In this document: piece after piece, positions 8,292 to 17,804 of the stretch
Layout: every line of letters starts with the position of its first letter
Position numbering within the stretch: position 1 is the stretch's first letter
Source: an uncultured Atopobiaceae bacterium
GTDB lineage: Bacteria > Actinomycetota > Coriobacteriia > Coriobacteriales > Atopobiaceae
Direction of reading: 5' to 3'
NCBI GenBank assembly: GCA_944320385.1
Contig: CALUHH010000021.1
Coordinates: 1-40,209, forward strand
Length of the DNA: 40,209 nucleotides
Program-made: the position numbers and the translations under genes
Notes under the pieces: generated by a model
Seen by the model: only the letters and a program-made list of their open reading frames with translations
Database searches by the model: none
Told to the model about the DNA's origin: nothing

Positions 8292-9065
8292 TCAGGATAA
8301 TGGTGTCCCGTCCTTCTCGCAAAACGGTCCAAAAGGTTCCACAAGACGCCCACTTTCCTCGTGGGCCTGACCCACGCGGCGCACGCGCGGCGCGGCGACG
8401 CGGGGCAGCCCCAAGACGTCCGTCGCGGCGTCGAGAAGGACCTGGGGCCGCAGGGCGCAGCCGGCGAGGCGCGTCTCGACGGACAGCTCCACGCCGCCGT
8501 CGACGTCGCGCGCCTCGAACCCCGCGAGGGTCGCCGCCACGTCCACGCGCTTTTCCTTCTGGCCTCGCAGATAGGTGAGCTCTCCCCTCTCGCGCACGGC
8601 CTCGACGGCGCGCGCGATCTGCGCCGCGTCGAAGGCGCACCCGGGGGCCGCGACCTCCCACGAGGACCGGTTCAGCCAGGCCTCGAGCGCGGGCAGCCTG
8701 CCGGGCACGTAGGCGGCGCGCACGGGCTCGAGGGCCGACGGCGTGGCGGCGCGCAGGAGCGCGAGCGCCTCGTCCGCGTCCAGGCGCTCGGTGAGGCGCA
8801 GGTCAAAGTACTCGCACGTGGAGCTCGCCCCCACGGGAAGGGCGCTCGTGAACTGAATGCGCACACGCCGGGCGAAGCCGTTTCCCACCGAGAAGGGCAG
8901 GCGCGCGCGGCGGATGCAGCGCTCCACCGTGGCTATGAGGTCTAGGTGACCGAGAAACGCGAGCCGGCTGTCCTTGACGTACTCCACGCGCAGGCGCGGC
9001 AGCTCCGCCTTGACGGGCAGGTCCTGCGGCCGGGCGTCGGTCGGCTGCGGCCTCGATCCGCTCAT
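8292..9065 (-). CDS. DUF2344 / TIGR03936 radical-SAM-linked protein
   Basis: 257-residue protein of the family that is either fused to, or encoded beside, TIGR03960 radical SAM proteins. LRVEYVKDSRLAFLGHLDLIATVERCIRRARLPFSVGNGF near the N-terminus (key pieces: FLGHLDL, RRA-LP-s-GF) and SALPVGASSTCEYFDL are characteristic. The start used is the ATG overlapping the radical SAM stop (ATGA at 9062-9065); the reading frame is open further upstream but without family similarity. The biochemical role is not established. The pair commonly sits beside rplU or an RNase E/G gene in other genomes, suggesting an RNA or ribosome modification role; that is inference. Confidence 0.9.
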   Translation of the reverse strand: MSGSRPQPTDARPQDLPVKAELPRLRVEYVKDSRLAFLGHLDLIATVERCIRRARLPFSVGNGFARRVRIQFTSALPVGASSTCEYFDLRLTERLDADEALALLRAATPSALEPVRAAYVPGRLPALEAWLNRSSWEVAAPGCAFDAAQIARAVEAVRERGELTYLRGQKEKRVDVAATLAGFEARDVDGGVELSVETRLAGCALRPQVLLDAATDVLGLPRVAAPRVRRVGQAHEESGRLVEPFGPFCEKDGTPLS

Positions 9066-10939
9066 GAGCGCACCCCCTGGATGACGTTGTGGACGCCGAG
9101 CGCGGGACAGACGCCGCACCCGGTGCAGCTCGTGCGCGTGCAGTCGGGCGTCGTGACGCCCTCGACCGCGCGCAGCCACTCGCGCTGCAGGAACCCCTTG
9201 GAGACTCCGGGCGAGGTGTGGTCCCAGGGCAGGCGCGCCGAGAGCGGGAACTCCTCGCACGCCACGTCGGCGAGGTCGAGCCCGCACTCCGCGGCGGCGC
9301 GCTCCCAGAGCTCGAAGCTGAACTCGCTCGTCCATGCGTCGAAGGAGCACCCGAGCTCCCAGGCGCGCCGCACGAGGGCAAAGCCGGAGCGCCCCATCTT
9401 GGAGAGCGCGCCCTCGACGAGCGAGACGTCGGCGTCATGGTACGAGACGCGGATCGCGCGGTCGCGGATCTCGTGGAGCAGGAGCTGCTGGCGGCGGCGC
9501 ACCTCGTCGGGGTCGAGCTGGCCGCACCACTGGAACGGCGTGAACGCCTTGGGCACGAGGACGGCCACCGAGATGGAGACGGACACGCCGCTCTTGGCCC
9601 CGCGGCCCACTACCTCGCGCCCGATCTCGAGGACGCGCTCGGCCATGCGCGCGATGCCGACGACGTCCTCGTCGGTCTCGGTGGGAAGGCCCATCATGAA
9701 GTAGAGCTTCATCCGACGCCACCCCGCCTCGAAGGCGTTGCGCGCGGCCGACTCGAGGTCCTCCTCGGTCACGTTCTTGTTGATGACGTCGCGCAGGCGC
9801 TGGCTGCCGGCCTCCGGCGCGAAGGTAAGCCCGCCCCGCTTGCCGCCCGCGACCGCGGCCGCCATGTCGACGCCGAAGGAGTCGAGGCGCTGGGACGGGA
9901 TGGACACGCGGATGCCCTTCCCCTCGAGCTCGGCGTTCATGCCGCGCAGGATCTCCTCGCACTGCGAGTGGTCGGTCGTGGAGAGCGAGGTGAGCGAGAC
10001 CTCGTTGTGCCCGCTGGAAAGAAGTCCCTCGACGCCGCACGAGACGACTTGCGCCGCCGGCCGCTCGCGCACGGGCCGGTAGGTCATGCCCGCCTGGCAG
10101 AAGCGGCAGCCGCGCGCGCAGCCGCGCAGCACCTCGAGGGAGAGCCGGTCCTGGACGATGCCCATGTAGGGCACGATGCGCTGGGCCACGGCGTCGGTGG
10201 CGGCAAAGTCGTTCACGCAGCGCTTGCGCACGACCTCGGGCGCGGCCTCCCCCGCGCGCGGCACGGCGTAGCCCCAGCGCGTCGAGGCCTCGTCGACGCG
10301 CACGTCGTAGAGGGAGGGCACGTAGGTGCCCGGCACGGTGGCGAGGCGGCGCAGCAGCTCCGCGCGCGCGACCCCCTCGGCGCGGGCGTCGCGGATGCAG
10401 GAGCAGACCTCGACGATCGACTCCTCGCCGTCGCCGAGCAGCACGGCGTCGAAGACGGCCGCGAGCGGCTCGCAGTTCCAGGCGGAGGGTCCGCCCGCGA
10501 GGACGATCGGGTCGTCCTCGTCGCGCTCGGCGCTCGTGAGCGCGATGCCGGCGAGGTCGAGCGTCTCGAGGACGTTGGTGGCGATGAGCTCGTGGGCAAG
10601 CGTGAAGCCGATGGCGTCGAAGGAGGCGAGCGGCGCCGCGCCCTCGAGCGAGAGCAGCGGCACGCCGTGCTCGCGCATGAGCCCCGCCATGTCCTTCCAG
10701 GGGAGGTAGCAGCGCTCGCAGCTCATGCCCTCCTGGGCGTTGACCTGGTTGTAGAGGATCGCGACGCCGAGGTTGGGCTGGCCCACCTCGTAGACGTCGG
10801 CGTAGACCATGCAGAGGTGGAAGGGGCCGTCCTGGTCGGACACGGCGCCCCACTCGTGGTCGAGGTAGCGCGCCGGGTGCTCGACGTGCGGCAGCAGCGG
10901 CTCGAGCAGGTGAAAGAGGTTCTCGCGGCGCGCCCTCAT
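9062..10939 (-). CDS. TIGR03960 family radical SAM protein
   Basis: 625-residue radical S-adenosylmethionine protein. The N-terminal part resembles a B12-binding-like fold (YADVYEVGQPNLGVAILYNQVN, then VLAGGPSAWNCEPLA and FDAVLLGDGEESI). The 4Fe-4S cluster motif CARGCRFC is at C274, C278 and C281, and the C-terminus has CTGCGVCP. The ATG at 10939 overlaps the upstream stop (ATGA). The same frame stays open to 13969, but that part is only a shadow of mrdA and rodA. Substrate unknown; it acts with the DUF2344 protein encoded next to it, by analogy with genomes in which they are fused. Confidence 0.92.
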   Translation of the reverse strand: MRARRENLFHLLEPLLPHVEHPARYLDHEWGAVSDQDGPFHLCMVYADVYEVGQPNLGVAILYNQVNAQEGMSCERCYLPWKDMAGLMREHGVPLLSLEGAAPLASFDAIGFTLAHELIATNVLETLDLAGIALTSAERDEDDPIVLAGGPSAWNCEPLAAVFDAVLLGDGEESIVEVCSCIRDARAEGVARAELLRRLATVPGTYVPSLYDVRVDEASTRWGYAVPRAGEAAPEVVRKRCVNDFAATDAVAQRIVPYMGIVQDRLSLEVLRGCARGCRFCQAGMTYRPVRERPAAQVVSCGVEGLLSSGHNEVSLTSLSTTDHSQCEEILRGMNAELEGKGIRVSIPSQRLDSFGVDMAAAVAGGKRGGLTFAPEAGSQRLRDVINKNVTEEDLESAARNAFEAGWRRMKLYFMMGLPTETDEDVVGIARMAERVLEIGREVVGRGAKSGVSVSISVAVLVPKAFTPFQWCGQLDPDEVRRRQQLLLHEIRDRAIRVSYHDADVSLVEGALSKMGRSGFALVRRAWELGCSFDAWTSEFSFELWERAAAECGLDLADVACEEFPLSARLPWDHTSPGVSKGFLQREWLRAVEGVTTPDCTRTSCTGCGVCPALGVHNVIQGVRS

Positions 10940-11865
10940 GAGCGGCCCCCGCCGATGGTGACGTAGCACTCGTCCGCGGGCGCCGGGTCGAGAAGGACCT
11001 GCTGCCGGGCGTCGCCCGGCGACGGCGCCTGGCCGCGCTCGGCGCGCGGGGCGTCCTCGAGCTCGAAGCGCAGGCGCAGCGCGTTGCCGGTGGCCAGGGT
11101 GCCGCCGTAGCCGATCCCGGCCTTGAGAAGGGCGCCGACGCCCGGGACCGCGCCCACGACGGCGCGCGCGACGGCGCGCCAGACGAGCCCTCCCGCGATC
11201 ACGCCGCCAAGCTCCGCCGCACGGGCGGGCTCGACGTCGCGCCCGTAGGCGGCGGCGAGGTCGAGCGCGAGCTTGGCCTGGTTGGCGCACATGACCGGGA
11301 AGTCGGACCCGGGGATGAGGCTGATGGCGCCCACGACGGCGTTCTCGGCGGCGCAGCGCGCCACGAGGGAGTCCGCGACGGCGCGGCGGCAGAACGGGAA
11401 GCAGGCCGCGAGGGCGAGGGGCTTCTCGCATGCCGAGGCGAGCCATGCCGCGAGCCGCTCGGGCAGGGCGTCCGCGCTCGAGGAGGCGATCACGCCGACG
11501 AGCCTCTCCGCCTGCTCGGGCAGGTCGAGGCGCGGGGCGTCGAGCGCGCCCTCCACGACCACGCCCACGCTCACGCCGGAGCGGGCGTAGGACTCGACGA
11601 GCCCGGCGCACGGCCGGTCCCCGGCGAGAACGAGCGCGACGTCGGGCGCCTCGGAGGCGGCGTGCGCGGGCTCGAGCCCCAAGACCTCGACGACCGCGCC
11701 GGGACGCTGGGGAACCAGCGCGCCCTTGACCGCGAGGGCGGCGTCGCGCGGGCACGTGGGGTCCACGTGCACGCGCAGGGCGACGCGCTCGTCGCGGCCC
11801 CGCAGCGCGCTCCTGCCCGACGAGAGGACGTCCAGGATGCGCCCCGTCGTCACCTTCTTGGCCAT
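10936..11865 (-). CDS. DUF697-domain protein
   Basis: 309-residue protein. Residues ~165-270 resemble DUF697 (YcjF-like): AVVGAISLIPGSDFPVMCANQAKLALDLAAAYG, then ELGGVIAGGLVWRAVARAVVGAVPGVGALLKAGIGYGGTLATG, with conserved pieces LIPGSDFPV, NQAKL and VPGVG. The two hydrophobic stretches suggest membrane association. The N-terminal half looks like a degenerate nucleotide-binding fold (VALVLAGDRP, VGVVVEGAL) but has no visible P-loop. It has a clear GAGGAGG ribosome site and overlaps the radical SAM gene. It is placed between rodA and the radical SAM gene. Function unknown. Confidence 0.75.
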   Translation of the reverse strand: MAKKVTTGRILDVLSSGRSALRGRDERVALRVHVDPTCPRDAALAVKGALVPQRPGAVVEVLGLEPAHAASEAPDVALVLAGDRPCAGLVESYARSGVSVGVVVEGALDAPRLDLPEQAERLVGVIASSSADALPERLAAWLASACEKPLALAACFPFCRRAVADSLVARCAAENAVVGAISLIPGSDFPVMCANQAKLALDLAAAYGRDVEPARAAELGGVIAGGLVWRAVARAVVGAVPGVGALLKAGIGYGGTLATGNALRLRFELEDAPRAERGQAPSPGDARQQVLLDPAPADECYVTIGGGRS

Positions 11866-11907
11866 GGACGGCCTCCTCTCCCCCGCGCGGGCTGCGCCCG
11901 GCGCGGC

Positions 11908-13122
11908 CTAGGCAACCTTCTGGCGATGATGCCACACGGACTGTACCACGCCCACGGCGGCGAGCTGCGTCACCATCGAGGACGAGCCGTAGGTCATGAA
12001 GGGCAGCGGGATGCCCGTGATCGGCATGATTCCTATGCACATGCCCACGCTCTCGAGGACCTGGAAGGTCCACAGAGCGGCGCAGCCCACGAGGATGAGC
12101 TTGGAGAACGTGGACTCTACCTTCATGGCAAGAAGGACCGTGGCCAGGATCATCCAGGCAAACAGGGCGAGAAGGACCACGGAGCCCACGAAGCCGAACT
12201 GCTCGGCGTACGTCGCGAAGATGAAGTCGGTCTGGGCGGCGGGCAGAAAGCCCGAGAGCGCCTGGGAGGCGTTGCCGAAGCCCTTGCCGAGCAGGCCGCC
12301 GGAGCCGATGGCGATCATGGCCTGCTGCAGGTTGTAGCCGTCCTCGGTGGCGGTCCCCTCGGGGTCGAGGAAGACCGTGAGGCGCGCGAGCTGATACTCC
12401 TGGAGGATGTGGGGCAGGCCCTCGATCTGGGAGGTGATGATGACGAGCGCCGCCACGCCCACGATGAGCGCTATCGTGGCCAGGATCCAGCCGCGCGGGG
12501 CGCCGCTGCAGATGATGATCGTGGCGCCGGTGAAAAAGATCATGAGGCCGGTGCCGAGGTCGGTCACCAGGATGAGCAGAAGCGGGATGAGCAGCGTCCC
12601 GCAGAGCCGCGCGTAGTCGCGGAAGGAGTCGATCTTGCCGTTGTACTGGGCGCAGGCGGAGGCCATGAGCGCGATGATGGCGAGCTTGCCGGGCTCGGAG
12701 GGCTGGAAGCGCAGCGGGCCGATGTGCACCCAGCCGAGGCCGCCCAGGCCTCCCTCGACGCCCAATCCGGGCACGAGCGGCAGCGCGAGCAGGACGCACG
12801 AGACGACGAAGAGGGCCGTCGTGAGGTTTGCGAGGTTGCGGTAGTCGTAGCGCCAGATCACCACGGCGGCGACGATCCCCAGGCCCATGCCCGCCACGTG
12901 GCTGAACAGGCTCACGGTGCCGAGCGCCAGCGCGCAGGAGAGCATGGTGATGACGCTCAGGATCAAGATGAGCAGCGTGGGGATGAGCTGGGTGAGGTAG
13001 ACGCCCTGGAGCGGCCCCTTGCGGCCCACGTGCGACGAGCCCGAGCCGGAGCCCGCGACGTGCTGCGCGAGTGAGGAGAGCGGCCCCCTGCTCGTTCCGG
13101 GACCGGTGATGTCGTGTGCCAC
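11908..13122 (-). CDS. rodA: Rod-shape peptidoglycan polymerase RodA
   Basis: SEDS-family glycosyltransferase that polymerises lipid II together with its partner PBP2 in the elongation complex. 404 residues with about ten membrane segments. Family blocks include FQPSEPGKLAIIALMA, TDLGTGLMIFFTGATI, GWILATIALIVGVAAL, YNLQQAMIAIGSGGLLGKGF and FIFATYAEQFGFVGS, ending with GIPLPFMTYGSSSMVTQ. The GTG start is used because GGAGG lies just upstream, overlapping the mrdA stop. A ~45-residue Gly/Ser-rich cytoplasmic N-terminus precedes the first helix. It follows mrdA, its expected partner. Confidence 0.95.
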   Translation of the reverse strand: MAHDITGPGTSRGPLSSLAQHVAGSGSGSSHVGRKGPLQGVYLTQLIPTLLILILSVITMLSCALALGTVSLFSHVAGMGLGIVAAVVIWRYDYRNLANLTTALFVVSCVLLALPLVPGLGVEGGLGGLGWVHIGPLRFQPSEPGKLAIIALMASACAQYNGKIDSFRDYARLCGTLLIPLLLILVTDLGTGLMIFFTGATIIICSGAPRGWILATIALIVGVAALVIITSQIEGLPHILQEYQLARLTVFLDPEGTATEDGYNLQQAMIAIGSGGLLGKGFGNASQALSGFLPAAQTDFIFATYAEQFGFVGSVVLLALFAWMILATVLLAMKVESTFSKLILVGCAALWTFQVLESVGMCIGIMPITGIPLPFMTYGSSSMVTQLAAVGVVQSVWHHRQKVA

Positions 13123-13131
13123 GGTGCCTCC

Positions 13132-15174
13132 TTAGTCCACGTTGGTCGTCGTGGCGGTCGAGGTGTCGGGCTGGCCGTAGATCGCGCCGAACACGTCGCG
13201 GACGACGAGAAGCGCGGCGGCACCGCCGGACAGGGCGCCGTCGAGGTTGGCAAAGACGACGTACTTGGGGTCCTCGGCCGGGCCGTAGGCGCCGAACCAG
13301 GCGATGTTGCGGTCGAGTGTGATCTGCTCGCCGGTACCCGTCTTGCCGTGGACGGTGATGTCGAGGTTGGTCCAGTGCGAGGTCTGCGTGGGGTCCTCCT
13401 CGTAGACGACGCCCCACATGCCGCGCGCGACGATGTCGCGGAACGCCTCGTCCTCCTGGACGTCGCGGATCTGCTCGGCGCGGTACTCGGAGACGAAGCC
13501 GTCTCCCATGCGCGACCGCACGCCCTTCATGACGTGGGGGCGCCAGACCGGCCCCTTGTTGGCGAGGCTGCAGTAGGCGCACGCCATCTGCAGGCAGGTC
13601 ACGAGCAGGTCGCCCTGGCCGATGGCGATGTTGCAGTTCTCGCCGGGCTGCCAGGTGGCGTCCTCGTCGGAGTAGCCGAGCTCCTTGTAGTAGTCCCACT
13701 TCCACGCCGCGTCGGGGACGCGCCCGACCTCCTCGCCGGGCAGGTCGATGCCCGTGGCCGAGCCCAGGCCGTAGCGGCGGAACGTCTCCTGCATGCCCTC
13801 CGACCCGGCATTGTAGAAGCCCTTGCCGATCTCGTAGAAGACGACGTCGCAGGAGTAGGTGATGCCGCGGACGAGGTCGGTGGCGCCGTGGCCGTTGTCC
13901 CACCAGCACTTCATGCCAAACTCGTCGTTGGGGTTGCCCGACCAGGTCCACCAGCCGGTGCAGTACCACGACGAGGAGGCGGTGGCGATGCCGTTGTCGA
14001 GCGCTGCCATCGTGGTGAGGGGCTTGATGACCGAGCCCGAGGCGTACTGGCCCGCGATGGCCCGGTTGAGCATGGGGAAGTTGGCGTCCTCGGCCTGCAG
14101 GGCGTCCCAGTCGGAGGTGGAGATGCCGCCGACGAAGACGCTGGGCGAGAAGGTCGGGTAGCTCGCCATGGCGATGACCTCGCCGTTGGTGCAGTCGAGC
14201 GCCACCACCGAGCCGGCGACGGCGTCGTAGCCCTTCTTGCGCTGCTCCGCGAGCACGCGGTCGATCGACTCCTCGGCGGCGCGCTGGACGTCGATGTCGA
14301 GCGTCAGGACGAGGTCGGAGCCGCTCTGCGCGTCAAAGCCGGAGGACTGCTCGCCGGTCACGTTGCCGTGCGCGTCGACGTAGACGACCTGCTCGCCGCG
14401 CACCCCCTGCAGGACGCTCTCGTAGCGAGCCTCCACGCCGGTCTGGCCGACGACGTCGCCGGAGCGGTAGCTGACCTGGCCCTCCGCCGCCTCGGCGCTC
14501 GCGTCGAGCTGGTCCTGCGTCACGGTGCCGGTGTAGCCGACGACGTGCGCGGCGAGCGAGCCGTGCGGGTAGGAGCGCTGCGAGCGCGTCTCGATGCTGA
14601 CGCCGGGGAAGACCTCGGGGTGCTCCCCGATGTAGGCGACCACGCGCCGTGACACGTCGACGGAGATGGTGCGCAGGCTCTGGTAGCCCTGCGTGGTGTC
14701 CTGGAGCTTGCGGCGCACGGCCTGCGTGGGCATGCCGATCAAGTTGGCGAGCAGGGCGACCTCGATGTCGTCGTCGAGGACGTCCGCGACGGCCGTCACG
14801 GTGAGGCTGCTGCGGTTGGTGACGATCTCGTTGCCGTTGCGGTCGAGGATGCGGCCGCGGGGCGCCTGCGTGTAGATGGTGCTGGTGCGGTTTGACTCGG
14901 CCTTCTCCGCGTACTCGTCCGCGGAGACGAGCTGCATGGTCCACAGGCGTGCGAGAAGGACCGAGAAGATCCCGCCGACCGCCACGGCGAGGCCCACCAG
15001 GCGCGAGGAGAGGGTCTTCTCGCTCGATGAGTCGGACCCGCCCGAGGCGCGCGGCGAGGCGCCGCCGATGTCGAGGGTGAAGGCGCCCTCGGAGCGCCCG
15101 AAGACGATGAAGACGACGATCAGCGCCGCCGCGAGCACGAGGCAGACGATGATGATGACGAGGGAGAGGTCCAT
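13132..15174 (-). CDS. mrdA: Penicillin-binding protein 2 (elongasome transpeptidase)
   Basis: Class B PBP that cross-links peptidoglycan in lateral wall growth. 680 residues. The dimerisation domain has RGRILDRNGNEIVTN (~106-120); the transpeptidase motifs are SVIK (S381, K384), SCD (441-443, comparable to SSD in E. coli PBP2) and KTG (611-613). The GQGDLLVTCLQMA block is also typical. Unusually there are two hydrophobic segments, residues 2-26 and ~58-80, separated by a Gly/Ser-rich linker; the family normally has one. The position between mreD and rodA supports the assignment. Confidence 0.95.
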   Translation of the reverse strand: MDLSLVIIIVCLVLAAALIVVFIVFGRSEGAFTLDIGGASPRASGGSDSSSEKTLSSRLVGLAVAVGGIFSVLLARLWTMQLVSADEYAEKAESNRTSTIYTQAPRGRILDRNGNEIVTNRSSLTVTAVADVLDDDIEVALLANLIGMPTQAVRRKLQDTTQGYQSLRTISVDVSRRVVAYIGEHPEVFPGVSIETRSQRSYPHGSLAAHVVGYTGTVTQDQLDASAEAAEGQVSYRSGDVVGQTGVEARYESVLQGVRGEQVVYVDAHGNVTGEQSSGFDAQSGSDLVLTLDIDVQRAAEESIDRVLAEQRKKGYDAVAGSVVALDCTNGEVIAMASYPTFSPSVFVGGISTSDWDALQAEDANFPMLNRAIAGQYASGSVIKPLTTMAALDNGIATASSSWYCTGWWTWSGNPNDEFGMKCWWDNGHGATDLVRGITYSCDVVFYEIGKGFYNAGSEGMQETFRRYGLGSATGIDLPGEEVGRVPDAAWKWDYYKELGYSDEDATWQPGENCNIAIGQGDLLVTCLQMACAYCSLANKGPVWRPHVMKGVRSRMGDGFVSEYRAEQIRDVQEDEAFRDIVARGMWGVVYEEDPTQTSHWTNLDITVHGKTGTGEQITLDRNIAWFGAYGPAEDPKYVVFANLDGALSGGAAALLVVRDVFGAIYGQPDTSTATTTNVD

Positions 15175-15183
15175 GCAGCGCCC

Positions 15184-15756
15184 CTACAGGCCACGCCTGG
15201 TGAAGTGGGTGCCGCGACCCGCCCCCGCCTTGAGCGACCCCGCGCCGCCGATCCCCGGTCCGGAGACGCGGACGCGGGAGTAGTAGTAGGCAAACGGGAC
15301 GAAGAAGACGACGGTCAGCAGCGCCGCGGGCAGGGCCCGGAAGATGACGACGTCAATGATCGAGCTCGCCTGCCCCACGAGAAGCATGGCGAGGTGGTAG
15401 ACGAGAGAGACGCCGAGCGTGGCCGCGCAGAAGAGCCCCATGGCGGAGCCGAGGTCGCCGGCCATGCGATTGCGCTGCTCGAGCCCGAGGCAAAACGACG
15501 CCACGGTGAGGCAGAAGGCCATGAGGCCGATGGGGGTCGTCGAGGAGAGGTCGAAGAGCAGGCCCGAGACGAAGCCTGCCACGACCCCGCGCGTCCCGCC
15601 GACCTGCATCGCCACGCAGGCGGAGAAGATCAGAGCGAAGTTGGGGTGCCCGCTTCCCAGCGCGACGTTGGGGGCGAGGGCGAGCTGGAGCACGAGGCAC
15701 AGGACGGCCAGCACGATCGCGTCGCGCGTCTCCCTGCCCCTGTCTGCGACCTGCAT
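15184..15756 (-). CDS. mreD: Rod shape-determining protein MreD
   Basis: 190-residue integral membrane protein of the elongasome. Five or six hydrophobic stretches are visible (for example IVLAVLCLVLQLALAPNVAL and GVVAGFVSGLLFDL), with the family pattern GFVSGLLFDLSSTTPIGLMAF. The C-terminus is basic and cytoplasmic. GGGGGAG precedes the ATG. It lies between mreC and mrdA in the standard order. Confidence 0.92.
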   Translation of the reverse strand: MQVADRGRETRDAIVLAVLCLVLQLALAPNVALGSGHPNFALIFSACVAMQVGGTRGVVAGFVSGLLFDLSSTTPIGLMAFCLTVASFCLGLEQRNRMAGDLGSAMGLFCAATLGVSLVYHLAMLLVGQASSIIDVVIFRALPAALLTVVFFVPFAYYYSRVRVSGPGIGGAGSLKAGAGRGTHFTRRGL

Positions 15757-15771
15757 GCGTCTCCCCCTTCC

Positions 15772-16749
15772 CTATTCCGCGGAGCCCGCGGCGTCGTCCT
15801 CGGTCGCGTCATCGCCGGAGCCGGCGGCGGGCGCCTGCTGGTCCTGCGCGTCGGCGGCCGCGATGTCGTCGGCCGTGGCGCGCTGGCCCTCGGTGAGCGA
15901 GGTGATGACGAGGACCTCCTCGTAGTTCTCGGCATGCGAGAAGGGCTCGACGATGACGTCGAGGTACAGTGCGCCCGGCGCGCTCTCGACGCTCGTCACC
16001 TCGCCGAGCGGCAGGCCCTTGGGAAAGACGCCCCCGAGACCGCTCGTGACCACGACGTCGCCGACCTCGACCTTCTGGTCGGAGCCGATGAGCGAGAGCG
16101 TGAGCTGGCCGGTGACCGAGCCCGTGAGCATGCCCTGGACGCGGCTCGACTGGATCATCGCGGAGATCGAGGAGTTCTCGTCGGTGAGCAGGCGGACGGT
16201 AGACGAGTTGAGGCCGCTCTCAACGACCTGCCCCACGACGCCGCTCGAGGCGGTCACCGGCATACCGGCGTTGACGCCGGTGGCGGTGCCCTTGTCGATG
16301 GTGACGGTGCTGCTCCAGGTGTCGACCGAGCCAGAGATGATGCGCGCGGCCGTGGACTGGAGGTCGTAGGCGTCGCGCAGGTCGAGGAGCCCCTGGAGGC
16401 GCTCGGCGGTCTGAGCGTCCTCCTCGAGCTCGACCATGCGGGCCCTGAGCTCGTCGTTCTGGGAACGGAGCTCGGAGAGCGTCTCCTGGTCGGCGGTCAG
16501 GTTGGTGACGACGTTGCCGATGCCGCGGAAGGGCGCGGCCACGGTTGCGCCGAGGTAGCGCACAGGCGAGGTCACGGTCTGGAAGGCGCTGCGCGCCACG
16601 GAGAGCGGGCCCTCGTCACCCATGCGGCTGCTCACGGTGAAGAGGGCGAGCGAGATGACGACGCACGCCACGAGGGCGCGGCCGCCGCTCGACTGTCTGC
16701 TGTTGGAGAGCGCCGACCGCTGCGGCCGGCCCGGCGGGGTGAGCGGCAT
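15772..16749 (-). CDS. mreC: Rod shape-determining protein MreC
   Basis: Bitopic scaffold that binds PBP2 and stimulates it. 325 residues: a short cytoplasmic tail, a membrane helix at ~26-42 (LVACVVISLALFTVSS), a coiled coil at ~85-120 (ETLSELRSQNDELRARMVEL), then two beta-barrel lobes with DKGTATGVNAGMPVTASSGVVGQVVE and VVTSGLGGVFPKGLPLGEV. The extreme C-terminus (~25 residues) is acidic and low-complexity, beyond the family core. It is 6 nt from the mreB stop. Confidence 0.95.
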   Translation of the reverse strand: MPLTPPGRPQRSALSNSRQSSGGRALVACVVISLALFTVSSRMGDEGPLSVARSAFQTVTSPVRYLGATVAAPFRGIGNVVTNLTADQETLSELRSQNDELRARMVELEEDAQTAERLQGLLDLRDAYDLQSTAARIISGSVDTWSSTVTIDKGTATGVNAGMPVTASSGVVGQVVESGLNSSTVRLLTDENSSISAMIQSSRVQGMLTGSVTGQLTLSLIGSDQKVEVGDVVVTSGLGGVFPKGLPLGEVTSVESAPGALYLDVIVEPFSHAENYEEVLVITSLTEGQRATADDIAAADAQDQQAPAAGSGDDATEDDAAGSAE

Positions 16750-16755
16750 GCTCGC

Positions 16756-17796
16756 CTAGTTCGCGGTCTGGACGAAGCCGCCGGAGAGCGCGTTGGCCTC
16801 GAGAACCTTGGCGCAGCCGTTGACGACGTTCTCGAGGGCGGTCGGGCTCACGTTGACCGGGACGCCGGTCTCCTCGCGCAGGCGCTGGTCGAGCCCGCGC
16901 AGCAGGCCGCCGCCACCGGTGAGGAGGATGCCGTAGTACATGAGGTCGGAGGCGAGGTCGGGCGGCGTGACGTCGAGCGCGTCCTTGACGGCCTTGGTCA
17001 CCTCGTCGAGCGGGCGGTCGAGGGCGCGGCGGATCTCCTCGCTCTCGATGCGGACCGACTTGGGCAGGCCGCTCATGACGTCGCGGCCGTTGACCTCGAC
17101 GTCGAGCTCCTCGGCGAGCGGCGCGGCGGAGCCGACCTTGATCTTGATGTCCTCGGCGGTGCGCTCGCCGATGGAGAGGTTGTAGGCGTCGCGGACGTGC
17201 TGGAGGATCGTCTGGTCGAACTCGTCGCCGGCCGTGCGGATGGACTGGGAGACGACGATGCCGCCCATGGAGATGACGGCGACCTCCGTGGTGCCGCCGC
17301 CGATGTCGACGACCATCGAGCCCGTGGGGTCCTCGATGGGGAGGTCGGCTCCGATGGCGGCCGCCATCGGCTCCTCGATGAGGTAGGCCTGGCGGGCTCC
17401 GGCGGAGATCGTGGCCTCGAAGACGGCGCGCTTCTCGACGGAGGTCACGCCCGAGGGGACGCACACGACGACGCGCGGGCGCGGGGACCAGGGGTAGTGG
17501 TGCCCGCGGGCCTTCTCGATGAAGTAGCGAAGCATGACCTCGGTGACGTCGAAGTCGGCGATGACGCCGTCCTTGAGCGGTCGCTCGGCGATGATCGAGC
17601 CGGGCGTGCGGCCGATCATGCGCTTTGCGTCGGCGCCGACGGCGAGCACGCGGCTCTCGCTCTTATCGATGGCGACGACCGAGGGCTCGTTGATGACGAT
17701 TCCCTGGCCGCGCACGGCGACGAGGGTGTTGGCGGTGCCGAGGTCGATGGCGAGGTCACCGCCGTACTCGCCGAAGAGAGAATCAAAGAGTGACAT
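16756..17796 (-). CDS. mreB: Rod shape-determining actin homologue MreB
   Basis: Actin-fold ATPase forming membrane filaments that direct the elongasome. 346 residues. Phosphate 1 loop AIDLGTANTLV, phosphate 2 VVDIGGGTTEVAVIS and adenosine loop GILLTGGGGLLRGLD are intact, together with AGDEFDQTI and ERTAEDIKIKVGSA. The N-terminus (MSLFDSLFG) could form the short amphipathic membrane anchor seen in many MreBs. It follows the TPR protein gene by 8 nt. Confidence 0.97.
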   Translation of the reverse strand: MSLFDSLFGEYGGDLAIDLGTANTLVAVRGQGIVINEPSVVAIDKSESRVLAVGADAKRMIGRTPGSIIAERPLKDGVIADFDVTEVMLRYFIEKARGHHYPWSPRPRVVVCVPSGVTSVEKRAVFEATISAGARQAYLIEEPMAAAIGADLPIEDPTGSMVVDIGGGTTEVAVISMGGIVVSQSIRTAGDEFDQTILQHVRDAYNLSIGERTAEDIKIKVGSAAPLAEELDVEVNGRDVMSGLPKSVRIESEEIRRALDRPLDEVTKAVKDALDVTPPDLASDLMYYGILLTGGGGLLRGLDQRLREETGVPVNVSPTALENVVNGCAKVLEANALSGGFVQTAN

Positions 17797-17804
17797 GGTC
17801 CGCC

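Noticed and set aside
10940..13969. Open frame continuing more than 1000 codons upstream of the radical SAM gene
   Set aside because: It is out of frame with rodA, mrdA and the DUF697 gene on the same strand, is rich in Arg/Gly/Pro and has no family similarity. It is a GC-rich shadow.
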